DNA of 64,000 nucleotides. Origin: JAOSJT01 sp035362335 (GTDB lineage Bacteria > Bacteroidota > Ignavibacteria > SZUA-365). A program made the position numbers and the translations under genes. This document shows positions 53,604 through 62,252 of the stretch, in pieces; the stretch's first letter is position 1, and each line of letters starts with the position of its first letter. The DNA lies in contig DAOSDL010000004.1 of NCBI GenBank assembly GCA_035362335.1, positions 124,001 through 188,000 on the forward strand, given 5' to 3'. The notes below the pieces were generated by a model. That model searched no databases and was not told the DNA's origin. It saw nothing but the letters and a program-made list of their open reading frames with translations.

Positions 53604-54554
53604 TCAGCCGAGAGGAATGCGATCCCTGTTCAACATCACCCATTCCTCGAAGGACTGCAGCGCGGGATTGAGTTTCCGAGCCTCCTGGATATTGCGTACT
53701 TCGCAAAAATAATCGTTGAAATCCCGCTTGAACTGGAACATGTTTCCGAGATCATCGGCACCGGGAAAACCGAAGCCGCGGAACACTGCGGGTTCGACCG
53801 CATTATAGCGTATCTCCTGACCGATCGCCATGCTGAGTCTACTGGCCATTTCCTCACCGGTGGGATGGTCGCCAGCGATCCCGACAGCTTTCCCGATCAG
53901 ATCATTGCCGCGCTTGAAAACGCCATAAGCGCATCTACCGATGTCTTCGGCGGCGATACCCGGTAGTTTGGCGTCACCCATGGGCATGGTAATACCCAGC
54001 ACGCCATCCGGACCTTTCGTCGGATTCATGCCGAAATAGATAAGGTTTTCCCAGTAAAACGATGTGAGCAGGAGGGTCGTCGGTACACCGCGGTCCAGGA
54101 ACGCGGCATTCGCCTCGCCCTTGGCGTCGAAATGCGGCACCTTGTATTTCTCCATCAGCGTCGGCATGCTGTCGTCGCTCAACGGAAGCCACTTCCTCGT
54201 ATCCTCGAGCGTGGACCAGATCACGTGCGACACCCCGGCTGCCTTCGCCGCTTCGGCCATGTTCTGCGCCTGCGTGAGCTCTTTTTCCGGCGAGAAATGC
54301 TCCCAGAAATTTGTGACACAGTAAGCGCCGTACGCACCGTCGAAAGCCCGCTTCAGACTGTCGACGTCATCGAGATCCGCTTCCACAACTTCCGCGCCCA
54401 GGGCTTTCAATGCCTGCGCTTTTTCCGAGGCGGCATTGCGCGTTATGGCCCGGGCGGTAAATGAGTTGTCTGTGTCGTTGAGAATGGCGCGGACCAGTCC
54501 CCCGCCCTGCGCACCGGTTGCGCCGGTGACGGCGATAATGTTTTGTATGGACAT
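53604..54554 (-). CDS. NmrA-family NAD(P)-binding protein
   Basis: 316 residues. The Rossmann glycine motif VTGATGAQGGGLVRAIL is at the N-terminus, followed by ITRNAASEKAQALKALGAEVVEADLDD and HVIWSTLED, the NmrA/HSCARG layout of atypical SDRs. Such proteins bind NAD(P) and often act as redox sensors or regulators rather than enzymes. The start at 54554 has AAGGA six bases upstream; a Met two codons earlier is possible. Sixteen bases separate its stop from the DUF2938 remnant. Confidence 0.86.
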   Translation of the reverse strand: MSIQNIIAVTGATGAQGGGLVRAILNDTDNSFTARAITRNAASEKAQALKALGAEVVEADLDDVDSLKRAFDGAYGAYCVTNFWEHFSPEKELTQAQNMAEAAKAAGVSHVIWSTLEDTRKWLPLSDDSMPTLMEKYKVPHFDAKGEANAAFLDRGVPTTLLLTSFYWENLIYFGMNPTKGPDGVLGITMPMGDAKLPGIAAEDIGRCAYGVFKRGNDLIGKAVGIAGDHPTGEEMASRLSMAIGQEIRYNAVEPAVFRGFGFPGADDLGNMFQFKRDFNDYFCEVRNIQEARKLNPALQSFEEWVMLNRDRIPLG

Positions 54555-55126
54555 GATCATTCCTTTCAGTTGAAGATGGAGTGTGGAATCGTATGGGATT
54601 GCGGCAGAACGTGTTGGACGCGACATGGTTCGCTGGCTCGGCTGCTCTGCGTGTCGGCAAGTCTCCCCCCATTCGGGGAATACAGTCGTCGCGTAACAAT
54701 GGCGTAATAAGGAAATGCAACGAATTAACAACAGCGGCGTACAGCGCCGTGGTTCCCCCGCCATCCGCTAACAGGCACATGTACGACGGAATACACACCG
54801 GACGCGCACGGGTTGAAGCTCTACAAGGCCGACCTGTCAGCCATTCGCGAACAAGCTGCCCTGCCGCGCCAGCGCCGCCAGCGTAAAAACATCCACGCGA
54901 TCGCTCAGAAAGTATAGAGTTTCGCGCTCAGGTGCAGCACGGCCACGCGCTCAAGACCGAAGTCCTCCAAGGCGCAGCATATCGATGGCATGAGCTGTGG
55001 GGCATCGCTGCGCTTGCGCGCGACACCGAAGACCTTATCCCTCGCCGCAGCAGCGCGTCCATTTCGGCGCCCGATGCGTGGCCCATTTGTGGTTTTTACC
55101 CTGTGTCCACTCCGCTCCGACCGTAA
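54555..55126. other. 572-bp stretch between the NmrA and DJ-1 genes
   Basis: No intact gene. One plus-strand frame around 54789-54916 encodes G-L-K-L-Y-K-A-D-L-S and then a basic tail without a start codon; it may be decayed coding DNA. Composition and lack of features suit an accessory region. Confidence 0.45.
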
Positions 55127-55762
55127 TTACGACACCTGCGGCAACGATGCCATCAGAGCAAAGAAGTAGCTGGCTTCCTGGGTTTGATACAGTTTATACC
55201 ACGCTTCGAGCGTCTCCGGATGAAAGACGTCAAGTTTGTCAAGAATCGCATGCGCGAAATCCAGCGGCGCAATCCCAGCCGCGGTGATCAGATCGCCGTC
55301 GACGACCGCCGGTTGGTAGCAATAGAGCGCCTCTCCCTCGTATGCCGGGCAGATCGCCTTGAGGTAGTCCCGATCATTGCTTGTATGCTGACGATTGTTC
55401 AGAAATCCCCGCGCGGCCAGGCCGAAGGTCGCGCCGCAAATCGCTGCAACAGGGACGTTCGCCTGTAACAGCGCGCTCACGCAATCGAATATTGGAGCAT
55501 GCTGTGCTTCCAACCAGGTCTCGCCGCCGGGGAGAATCAACACTCCGGCTTCGTGAGCCGATATCTGGTCAACAGTCATATCCGGGAGTATCGTTACACC
55601 ACCCATCGTGGTAATCGGGTCGGGCGTGATACTCACCGTCTTGACGTCATAGTGCAGTGTCCTATCCTTGAAATACCGTCCCGAATGGAGCTCGGCAATA
55701 ATATAACTCGCTTCCCAATCCGCCATCGTGTCAAACACATAGAGATACGCGACCTTTCTCAT
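55127..55762 (-). CDS. DJ-1/PfpI-family protein (class I glutamine amidotransferase-like)
   Basis: 211 residues. The DJ-1/PfpI fold starts at RKVAYLYVFDTMADWE and has the nucleophile elbow AAICGATFGLAARGFL, where the Cys is the expected reactive residue. GVLILPGGETWLE supports the family. Members are glyoxalases, chaperones or proteases; function is not fixed here. AAGGAG precedes the ATG at 55762. The frame continues upstream through the spacer and would give 261 residues, but the added part has no family match. An operator array lies about 270 bases upstream. Confidence 0.85.
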   Translation of the reverse strand: MRKVAYLYVFDTMADWEASYIIAELHSGRYFKDRTLHYDVKTVSITPDPITTMGGVTILPDMTVDQISAHEAGVLILPGGETWLEAQHAPIFDCVSALLQANVPVAAICGATFGLAARGFLNNRQHTSNDRDYLKAICPAYEGEALYCYQPAVVDGDLITAAGIAPLDFAHAILDKLDVFHPETLEAWYKLYQTQEASYFFALMASLPQVS

Positions 55763-56148
55763 TTCTTCTCCTTCTTTCGTGAATGGAATATTTATGTCCT
55801 TTGGATTTTGTCCTACGAGAATCGGCGACCGCACTGCACAACGAAAGCGGAGCACCGTGTCGTGTACGTCCAAACCCGCGTCTTGTTGGTCGTCGTCGAA
55901 GATTTTTTTCACTGTCCGGACGTTCGAGATCGCGTCTGCTGTACTCAGTTGTGCTTGGATGAGATACGCGATTCACGGAAATACGCGGTATGACGAGCCC
56001 GGCACGATGCGGTTGTGCACGATTTTGGGCATGTTCATGTAAACGTGAACATGATGCATTACGTGAACGCGCGAAATCGTGATGCCGGGTGCGTGTGCGT
56101 GCCGCGATGACGGGACGAGCTTGGGTGGAGGTGCGGAGTATCATGAGG
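55763..56148. other. 386-bp spacer between DJ-1 and AbiEii-like genes
   Basis: Contains the second operator array at 56033-56068. Just downstream of that array on the minus strand, a 19-codon frame starts at 56032 and is stopped by TGA. The frame then stays open into the DJ-1 gene. This may be a broken gene head; no family is recognised. Confidence 0.5.
56033..56068. promoter_or_regulatory. Operator-like array 2 (downstream of the toxin gene)
   Basis: Near-palindrome GTTCATGTAAACGTGAAC (56033-56050), ten bases, then the half-site ACGTGAAC (56061-56068). It matches the array upstream of the antitoxin in order, orientation and spacing. Confidence 0.6.
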
Positions 56149-57003
56149 TCAGAGTTTTTCGAGGAATTCCCGCACCAGCTCGTACGCCCGTCGCGCCTGC
56201 ATCTCACGGATCTCGGGAACGTTGGAGGCATGGAACTCCACCACCTGTTGCGGCCCGAAGGTATCGACAGCGGCAAACTTCCTACGCAGGATGTGGATTG
56301 CCTTGACAACGAACTCATCATCCACGCGCTGCTTCCATATCTGAGCCAAAGCACCCATCCCTCCGGGGAAATGATCCAGACAGTAGCACAAGTCATAGCT
56401 ATCCTTTGGTTTGTCCCGACCACCGATCGCATGTGCTTTCATCACAAGGAAATCCGCGATCGACACCACCCGCATCGTAACGGTATTGTTCACACCGCGC
56501 ACGTTGGGACCAGCGAGTTGCACATCCACCGGGCTATGGAATGCGGAGCGTGCGGAGGGGACCTGAAGGACGCGAAATTCCTCCACTAGCTTTGGCGAAT
56601 GCTTTTCCAACACCACATCGTCGGGTGCGAGGAATTCCACTTCCACTACGATGGGCGAATCGCCATCCCCGAGATCCACTTCCGCGACAAGTTGAAACGG
56701 CTTCGCACCTGTTTGGTAGCGCCCGGTACCCAACAACAGATTCAACAGCTCCGCGTAGCGGCCCTCTCTCAAGCGGTCGACATCCAGCGCGAGGTCCACA
56801 TCCAAGCTGCCGACATGGGCTTCGCTGGCATCACGCAGCAACAAGTCGGGTGTCCAGCCACCGACCTCGGGTGTCCAGCCACCGACCAGCACGAGACAGT
56901 CCGCGAATGAAGCGAGGATTTGTCCGAGATCGATCAAGACACGGTGTGCCGCTTCGGTCTGCCTCGGGCTGTAATCCTCCGCGTTTCTCGCTTCCGTTGT
57001 CAT
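56149..57003 (-). CDS. AbiEii-like nucleotidyltransferase toxin of a type IV toxin-antitoxin pair
   Basis: 284 residues. The nucleotidyltransferase core is seen as VGGW...PDLLL followed by SLDVDLALD near 66-74, the GG/W and D-x-D pattern of pol-beta-type toxins. A 7-residue tandem duplication gives two GGWTP copies at 41-45 and 48-52. A later MRVVSIADFLVMKAHAIGGR region carries the conserved Lys. In AbiE systems the toxin nucleotidylates a tRNA or other target and the antitoxin works as a repressor. The start overlaps the antitoxin stop (ATGA). Family is likely; activity of this duplicated form is unknown. Confidence 0.75.
   Translation of the reverse strand: MTTEARNAEDYSPRQTEAAHRVLIDLGQILASFADCLVLVGGWTPEVGGWTPDLLLRDASEAHVGSLDVDLALDVDRLREGRYAELLNLLLGTGRYQTGAKPFQLVAEVDLGDGDSPIVVEVEFLAPDDVVLEKHSPKLVEEFRVLQVPSARSAFHSPVDVQLAGPNVRGVNNTVTMRVVSIADFLVMKAHAIGGRDKPKDSYDLCYCLDHFPGGMGALAQIWKQRVDDEFVVKAIHILRRKFAAVDTFGPQQVVEFHASNVPEIREMQARRAYELVREFLEKL
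56846..56887. repeat. Exact 21-bp tandem duplication inside the toxin gene
   Basis: Positions 56846-56866 and 56867-56887 are identical. In frame, the duplication adds seven residues and doubles the GGWTP motif (VGGWTPE-VGGWTPD). Confidence 0.95.
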
Positions 57004-58112
57004 AATTGCATACCTCGCTTGCGCCACTCCACTTCGAGGCGTTGATGCAGCAACGCTTCGGCAGCTTCTTCGCCGCGCCCGGCGCTGTGATACAGGTCTA
57101 CGTAGGTCTGGACGTCGTTTGTACAGGGCATTCTGTCGGCGCTCCTATCGGTGAGATAAAAGACGCCCTCGTCGTTCGGGAGGAGCAACACAAGATTCTC
57201 GCCCGAGTCGACAGGTTTTGCTTCGACCTTTCTTTCAAATAGCGACAGATCCTGCTCTCGCACATAGAGCCAGGTTTTTGCCTGTCGCACATGGGGCGCC
57301 TGGAATTCAGCCGCCGAGAATCCGGCGTAAGCAGCGAAGCCGCCCGTACCGAGCGCAAATGCGGCAAGCGCATCGCGCAGTTTCGCGCCCTGCAACAGCG
57401 TGAAGTAGTTCATGCGCGGGTGCTTATCGAAGCGATACGCATCGCGCCAGGCGAACAGCAAGGTGCGTGGGTCGGGCACGAAGATTCCCCCATCCTCTCC
57501 CGCCTCGATTAAGGCCTCTTCTCGCAAATGGCGCACGACCTTGTTGACAAGGCCGAGACTCACCGCGGGATGGATGTGCGACTGGAGCTCCCGTTGCGTC
57601 CAGCTCCGACCGGTGTTCGCGGTGTGCAGGAGCACTCGGAGCACACGGCCCGCTTCGGGTGTCCCGAGATTCGCGCCGGAACGCGGACGCGCCGGTAGCA
57701 CTTTACGGCCCGTGCGCTCGAGACGAAGCAGGCCTGGTACATCGAGGTGACAATTCCCGGCGAGGTCGTACCAGCTCCAGCCGTGCTGCAGACAGAGTTC
57801 CGCCATGCGAGGCGACACCCAAGGCAGCGCCAGTAGCGGCAGCACGAGGGCGGGTTTGCCGGGAGGCGAAAAGGAGCGTCCCGCCAAGCTCAGGAACACC
57901 GAGGGCCGCATTTCCTTTTTGCACGCGACGCACAGCGCCGCCTTCCCGCCGTGCGGCAGAGGCAGTTCCATGAACAGATCATAGCCCGTGGACTTCGCGG
58001 TGGACCGCTTTATCTTGCCGCCACGCAGCCACGACACCGCTGCCAGTTGCTCTTCCAGCGCCCGGGCGAAGGCCTCCGTCGTTACCGCGAGCGCATGATT
58101 TACTGTGTTCAT
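57000..58112 (-). CDS. AbiEi-like antitoxin and probable autorepressor
   Basis: 370 residues. An N-terminal domain (about 1-140) is followed by a winged-helix segment at about 150-215 (EAGRVLRVLLHTANTGRSWTQRELQSHIHPAVSLGLVNKVVRHL) and a C-terminal domain without known catalytic motif. Size, order and ATGA overlap with a downstream nucleotidyltransferase fit the AbiEi/AbiEii type IV arrangement. AbiEi proteins bind inverted repeats in their own promoter; a candidate site lies 13 bases upstream of the start. GGAG lies eight bases before the ATG. The name rests on architecture more than sequence. Confidence 0.72.
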   Translation of the reverse strand: MNTVNHALAVTTEAFARALEEQLAAVSWLRGGKIKRSTAKSTGYDLFMELPLPHGGKAALCVACKKEMRPSVFLSLAGRSFSPPGKPALVLPLLALPWVSPRMAELCLQHGWSWYDLAGNCHLDVPGLLRLERTGRKVLPARPRSGANLGTPEAGRVLRVLLHTANTGRSWTQRELQSHIHPAVSLGLVNKVVRHLREEALIEAGEDGGIFVPDPRTLLFAWRDAYRFDKHPRMNYFTLLQGAKLRDALAAFALGTGGFAAYAGFSAAEFQAPHVRQAKTWLYVREQDLSLFERKVEAKPVDSGENLVLLLPNDEGVFYLTDRSADRMPCTNDVQTYVDLYHSAGRGEEAAEALLHQRLEVEWRKRGMQL

Positions 58113-58124
58113 GATTTAAGCTCC

Positions 58125-58160
58125 GTTCACGTATACGTGAACATAGCACTTTTCGTGAAC
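58125..58160. promoter_or_regulatory. Operator-like array 1 upstream of the antitoxin
   Basis: Perfect palindrome GTTCACGTATACGTGAAC (58125-58142), then about eleven bases, then half-site CGTGAAC (58154-58160). On the minus strand the array overlaps TTCACG and TATACG, spaced like a promoter, directly before the antitoxin start. Confidence 0.65.
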
Positions 58161-58183
58161 GCACGCAAGCACGGCTTGCGTGC
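58161..58183. repeat. Perfect hairpin next to operator array 1
   Basis: GCACGCAAGC / GCTTGCGTGC with a three-base loop. No T-run follows on either side, so it is not a clear terminator; it may extend the regulatory region. Confidence 0.6.
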
Positions 58184-58385
58184 GTGAGAGCTGTGGATGG
58201 CTGCTGCGACGGATGCCGAGGCAGTGGAATAGGCTGGGTGGCGAAGTGGTGGCTCATGGCAGCGCCTTGACTACCGGGACGGGGTACTCCAATGCAACAT
58301 ATCGATCTCCGAGTTGCTGTATCGAATGGCAGTGCTACTCCCGAGCAGTACACATCCGCAACGACATCGCGGGGGACGCGACGGT

Positions 58386-58958
58386 TCAGCCCTTTTTCAA
58401 TATCACCGTTTTGCTGAAAAACAGGTGAGGTCTCTCGACATCCACAAATCCGACATCTCTGGCCATGTCGACCGCTCGATTGAACGCCGAAGTTGAAACA
58501 TGGATAGGAGGTTCAGCGATGAGAATGCTGCCGCCGGGCCGCAGTATGGTGGCCAGCTCGGCGAAGAAATCCGCTTTGTTCCGGACTTCGTGCACCATGT
58601 AAAACAACAGGATGAAATCCACGGGCTCCGAGAGGCCGATGGTGTTCTCCTCGCATTTGTGCAGGGTGATTCGTTCCTCGAGTACCGTTCCGGAAATTTT
58701 ATCCCGAACCTTATCCAGCATGCCTTGCTGCAGATCACACGCAATAACGCGGCCTGTCGCGCCCACCATTCGCGCCATTTCAATGGAGAAAAAACCTGGG
58801 CCACATCCGATATCCACAGCGGTCATTCCTTCTTCGATATATGGCCGGAGTATTTTCCTCGGGTTCTGCAGCCATCGACGAAACCGACTGTCAAGACTAC
58901 CCGCCCGTTCCACCGGGCAGACGCTAGAAGCACTTTGGCTCACGGTTGTTTCCTCCAT
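58386..58958 (-). CDS. Class I SAM-dependent methyltransferase
   Basis: 190 residues. The SAM-binding motif VDIGCGPGFFSIEMARMVG is near 43-61, followed by VIACDLQQGMLDKVRDKI (acidic loop) and the post-motif segment DFILLFYMVHEVRNKADFFAELATILRPGGSILIAEP. The acceptor is unknown. The ATG at 58958 is used; a GTG at 58943 has GGAGG eight bases upstream and is a serious alternative. Last gene of the accessory region before the core polymerase gene. Confidence 0.85.
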   Translation of the reverse strand: MEETTVSQSASSVCPVERAGSLDSRFRRWLQNPRKILRPYIEEGMTAVDIGCGPGFFSIEMARMVGATGRVIACDLQQGMLDKVRDKISGTVLEERITLHKCEENTIGLSEPVDFILLFYMVHEVRNKADFFAELATILRPGGSILIAEPPIHVSTSAFNRAVDMARDVGFVDVERPHLFFSKTVILKKG

Positions 58959-59137
58959 TTCAAGACAAGATAACACATCAATTGACAATGGTACTCCGAA
59001 CCGGGCATTGGCGGATGGCTCATGATTCACGTAGTTCCAGCAGGCAACGGTTGAGCGCCTCCGCTATTGGCTTCCGATATGCGATTCACCGGCATCCGAA
59101 TATTCCGAGTCGTAGCTACGAATCTACCCTCCGGCCG

Positions 59138-62100
59138 TCACTGCTTCACCAGCAAGGTGACGCGGTCGGCCACGAGGTTGAGAACGTCGTATTCGCGGAC
59201 GACTTTGCCGTGAATGACGAAGGGTCCGGCGCTGCGCAGGAGATGGGCGTGCTCGTCGAAACAGCGCGGGAACAACACCACATCGATGCGGCCGAAGGCG
59301 TCGTCGAGATTGATGAACATCATGCGTTCGCCTTTCTTCGTGCGGGTGAGTTTGGCGGCAATCATCCATCCACCAACATGTACACGGCGCCCCACATAGC
59401 GCTCGAGGTCGGTGGACTTGACGGTGTGACGCAACTCGGCTTCGTAATGGGTGAGTACATGCGTGCTCACGGTGTATGTGAAGGTCTCGAGTTCGATGCG
59501 CGCGATTTGCGCCGGAGTGTAGTCCTCGAGTTGTGAGAGTTCGCGGTCGAAACCGTCGAATTCGAGTTGCAACGGTTGCGTGCCTCCTTCGTTGCGATAG
59601 CGGTTGCGATGCAGCTTCGCGCGCACCATCAGCGCGGAGCGCTTCTCGCCGAAACAATCGCAGGCGCCGCATCGAATGAGGATGACGAGATCCTCGTGCG
59701 TGACGCCGGAGCGCGCAAGCAGGTCGTCGAACGACTTGTAGATTCCGTTCTCGCGACGCTCGCGCAGCAGGGCGTCGCGGCTCTCGGCGCGGAATTCCTT
59801 CACGTGCAGAAATCCGAGCTGTATGCTGCGGTCGTTGGGGCAGGTGTGCATTTCCTCGCTGGCATTCACACTTGGCAGCAGCACGCCGATACCCAGTCGC
59901 CGCGCCTCCTGTATGTACACCTCGGGACGATAGTAGCCGCCCTGATTGTTGAGAACGGCACAGAGAAACAGCGCGGGATAGTGCGCCTTAAGCCAGGCCT
60001 CCTGAAAGGACAGCACGGCATAGGAGGCGGAATGCGCCTTGCAAAAAGAGTAGCCGGCGAAGGACTCCATCTGTCGCCAGATTTCCCCGGTCACCTCCTC
60101 GGCGATGCCCTGCCGCGCGCAGCCCTGAAAAAACGTCTCCTTGAGTGCGCGCATGGCTTCCTTCGAGCGCATTTTGCCCGACATGGCACGGCGCAGCAAA
60201 TCGGCTTCGCCCAGCCGCAGCTTGCCGATGAAATGCGCCACCTTGATCACATCTTCCTGATACACCATCACGCCATACGTGCTTTTAAGTAATTCAGCCA
60301 TCATCGGATGCGGTGGGCGGATTTTCGAAGGATCGTGATGCCGTTCGATGAAGGCCTGCATCATGCCGGATTGCGCCACGCCGGGACGAATGATGGAGCT
60401 GGCGGCGGTGAGCATTTCGAAGGTGTCGGTGCGTAATTTGCGCAGCAATTGTATCATGGCGGGCGACTCGACGTAGAAGCAGCCCACGGTTTCGCCCTTG
60501 CGCATGATGTCGCGGGTTCTTGCATCGGCGCAGGCGATTTTATAGTCCAGAATAGGCGGCAACGTGCCCGAGCGGCGTTTCACTTCGAGCATGGTGTCTT
60601 CAAAGGTTCCGAGCCCGCGTGTGGAGAGTATGTCGAGTTTCTCCAGCCGCCAATCCTCCATCGAATACATGTCCTGCTGGGTGATGCGCACGCCCTTGGG
60701 CGAGGTTTGCGTGGCGGTGTAGCGCACCATGGGCTCGGGTGCCAGTATCACTCCGCCGGCGTGAATGCCGTAGTGATTGGGCATGTCGATGAGCGCACGC
60801 GCGTAACGCGACCATTCCTTGCCATAGGGAGAGGAAAGAATGCTTTCGAGCTGTCGGCGCACGGGACTGCGTTCGTCTGTGAGTTCGCGCATGGAGCCGT
60901 ACGATGGCAGCATGCTCGTGACCTGTTTGATTTCGGCGGCGCTGAAGCCGAGCACTTTGCCACTCTCGCGCAGGGCGCCGCGCGGATTGAAGGTGGCTAT
61001 GGTGCAAATCATGGCCGTGCGGTCACTGCCGTACTTGGCCAGCACGTAATCGATGACCTCGTCGCGATTCCGCCAGGAAAAATCGATGTCGAAATCCGGT
61101 GGCGAACGCCGTTCGGGATTGAGAAAGCGTTCGAAAAACAGATCCAGTTCGATGGGATCCACATTGGTGATGTGCAAACAGTAGGCAACGATGCTGTTGG
61201 CTCCACTGCCCCGACCCACGTAGGGTATGTTGCGCGAGCGCGCGTAGCGCACCAGATCGCGCGCCACGAGAAAGTAATCGAGAAAACCCAGTTGCGCGAT
61301 GATGTCCAGTTCCTTTTCCACGCGTTGCCATGCCAGCGCGTTGCCGTCGGGATAGCGCAGACGATAGCCCTCTCGGGTCAATGAACGGATATTGTCGAGT
61401 TTGGCGCCATCGGGCAGGTCAGTAAAGCTGGTGAATTTGCTGTTCGTTGTATCGAAGCGCACATCGCAGGCGTCGAGTATGCGCCGTCGTTCGTGCAGGG
61501 CTTCTGGCAAATCGCGGAAGAAGTGCGCGAATTCCTCCTCGCCGATGAAGCAGGCGGTCGAGGGAGCGAGTTCCGACTGCGTGATGGTACCGAGCGTCTC
61601 GTTACGGGCCACAGCGCGCAGCAACGTGTGCAACTGCCTGCCCTGCGGTTCGCCGAAATACACATCATTGCTGGCCACCGGCGCGATACCGCGTTCCTCG
61701 GCCACGGTAAGCAAGGCCGGCCACTGCGTCTCGAAGGCCGCGATGAGTTCCGCACGCAATGCGCAACGCGCTTCGCCATGAAGACGGCGCAGGAGATCCG
61801 CGTGTGGTACGAGCAGAATCACCTCGGGGCCGAGATGCCGCACGATGATGTCGGCGAGCAGTTCCGTCCGCGGTTGCTCCGACGGCTCGCGGTCACGCTC
61901 GTCGTCGTCGCTTTCGTCGTTGCTGATGCGCGCGGCGGGCGCGTGCAGCAGCAGTTCGGTGAGCGCCGCGCAAATGTCTCGATAGCCGTTCCAGCTTTGC
62001 GCGAGCGCGGCCACGCGCTGTGCACCCAGGCGCAATTCGGCGCCGGGCACCGCCTTGATGCCCGCCGCACGGCAGGCCATGGTGAATTCCATGATGCCGG

Positions 62101-62224
62101 ACACATTGTTCGTGTCGGTGAGGGCAATGCTGTCGTAGCCCCGTTTCCCCGCGTACTCCACGATCCGTTGAATGGACAGTGTTCCGGCAAGGAAGGAGTA
62201 ATGACTGTGAAGATGCAGATGCAC
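59138..62224 (-). CDS. DNA polymerase III alpha subunit, short DnaE type
   Basis: 1028 residues. A PHP domain opens the protein (HLHLHSHYSFLAG with clustered His). The polymerase palm has the catalytic PDFDIDFSWRNRDEVIDYV near 375-393 and YGIHAGGVILAPEP. A helix-hairpin-helix/OB part at the end has YVGRRVHVGGWMIAAKL near 900. Length and lack of the long C-terminal tail suggest a DnaE2/DnaE3-like, possibly error-prone or secondary polymerase rather than the main replicative one. The start is GTG at 62224 without a good ribosome site. No ImuA/ImuB genes are adjacent. Confidence 0.85.
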   Translation of the reverse strand: MHLHLHSHYSFLAGTLSIQRIVEYAGKRGYDSIALTDTNNVSGIMEFTMACRAAGIKAVPGAELRLGAQRVAALAQSWNGYRDICAALTELLLHAPAARISNDESDDDERDREPSEQPRTELLADIIVRHLGPEVILLVPHADLLRRLHGEARCALRAELIAAFETQWPALLTVAEERGIAPVASNDVYFGEPQGRQLHTLLRAVARNETLGTITQSELAPSTACFIGEEEFAHFFRDLPEALHERRRILDACDVRFDTTNSKFTSFTDLPDGAKLDNIRSLTREGYRLRYPDGNALAWQRVEKELDIIAQLGFLDYFLVARDLVRYARSRNIPYVGRGSGANSIVAYCLHITNVDPIELDLFFERFLNPERRSPPDFDIDFSWRNRDEVIDYVLAKYGSDRTAMICTIATFNPRGALRESGKVLGFSAAEIKQVTSMLPSYGSMRELTDERSPVRRQLESILSSPYGKEWSRYARALIDMPNHYGIHAGGVILAPEPMVRYTATQTSPKGVRITQQDMYSMEDWRLEKLDILSTRGLGTFEDTMLEVKRRSGTLPPILDYKIACADARTRDIMRKGETVGCFYVESPAMIQLLRKLRTDTFEMLTAASSIIRPGVAQSGMMQAFIERHHDPSKIRPPHPMMAELLKSTYGVMVYQEDVIKVAHFIGKLRLGEADLLRRAMSGKMRSKEAMRALKETFFQGCARQGIAEEVTGEIWRQMESFAGYSFCKAHSASYAVLSFQEAWLKAHYPALFLCAVLNNQGGYYRPEVYIQEARRLGIGVLLPSVNASEEMHTCPNDRSIQLGFLHVKEFRAESRDALLRERRENGIYKSFDDLLARSGVTHEDLVILIRCGACDCFGEKRSALMVRAKLHRNRYRNEGGTQPLQLEFDGFDRELSQLEDYTPAQIARIELETFTYTVSTHVLTHYEAELRHTVKSTDLERYVGRRVHVGGWMIAAKLTRTKKGERMMFINLDDAFGRIDVVLFPRCFDEHAHLLRSAGPFVIHGKVVREYDVLNLVADRVTLLVKQ

Positions 62225-62252
62225 GGCTCAGAGGCCGCGGCGATCCTGCGGA

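Noticed and set aside
55763..55912. N-terminal extension of the DJ-1 protein to 261 residues
   Set aside because: The extension has no family match, begins at GTG, and the ATG at 55762 has a strong ribosome site.
51533..59030. Phage or integrative element
   Set aside because: No integrase, recombinase, structural or transfer gene was found, and no att-like repeat of the tRNA 3' end could be seen.
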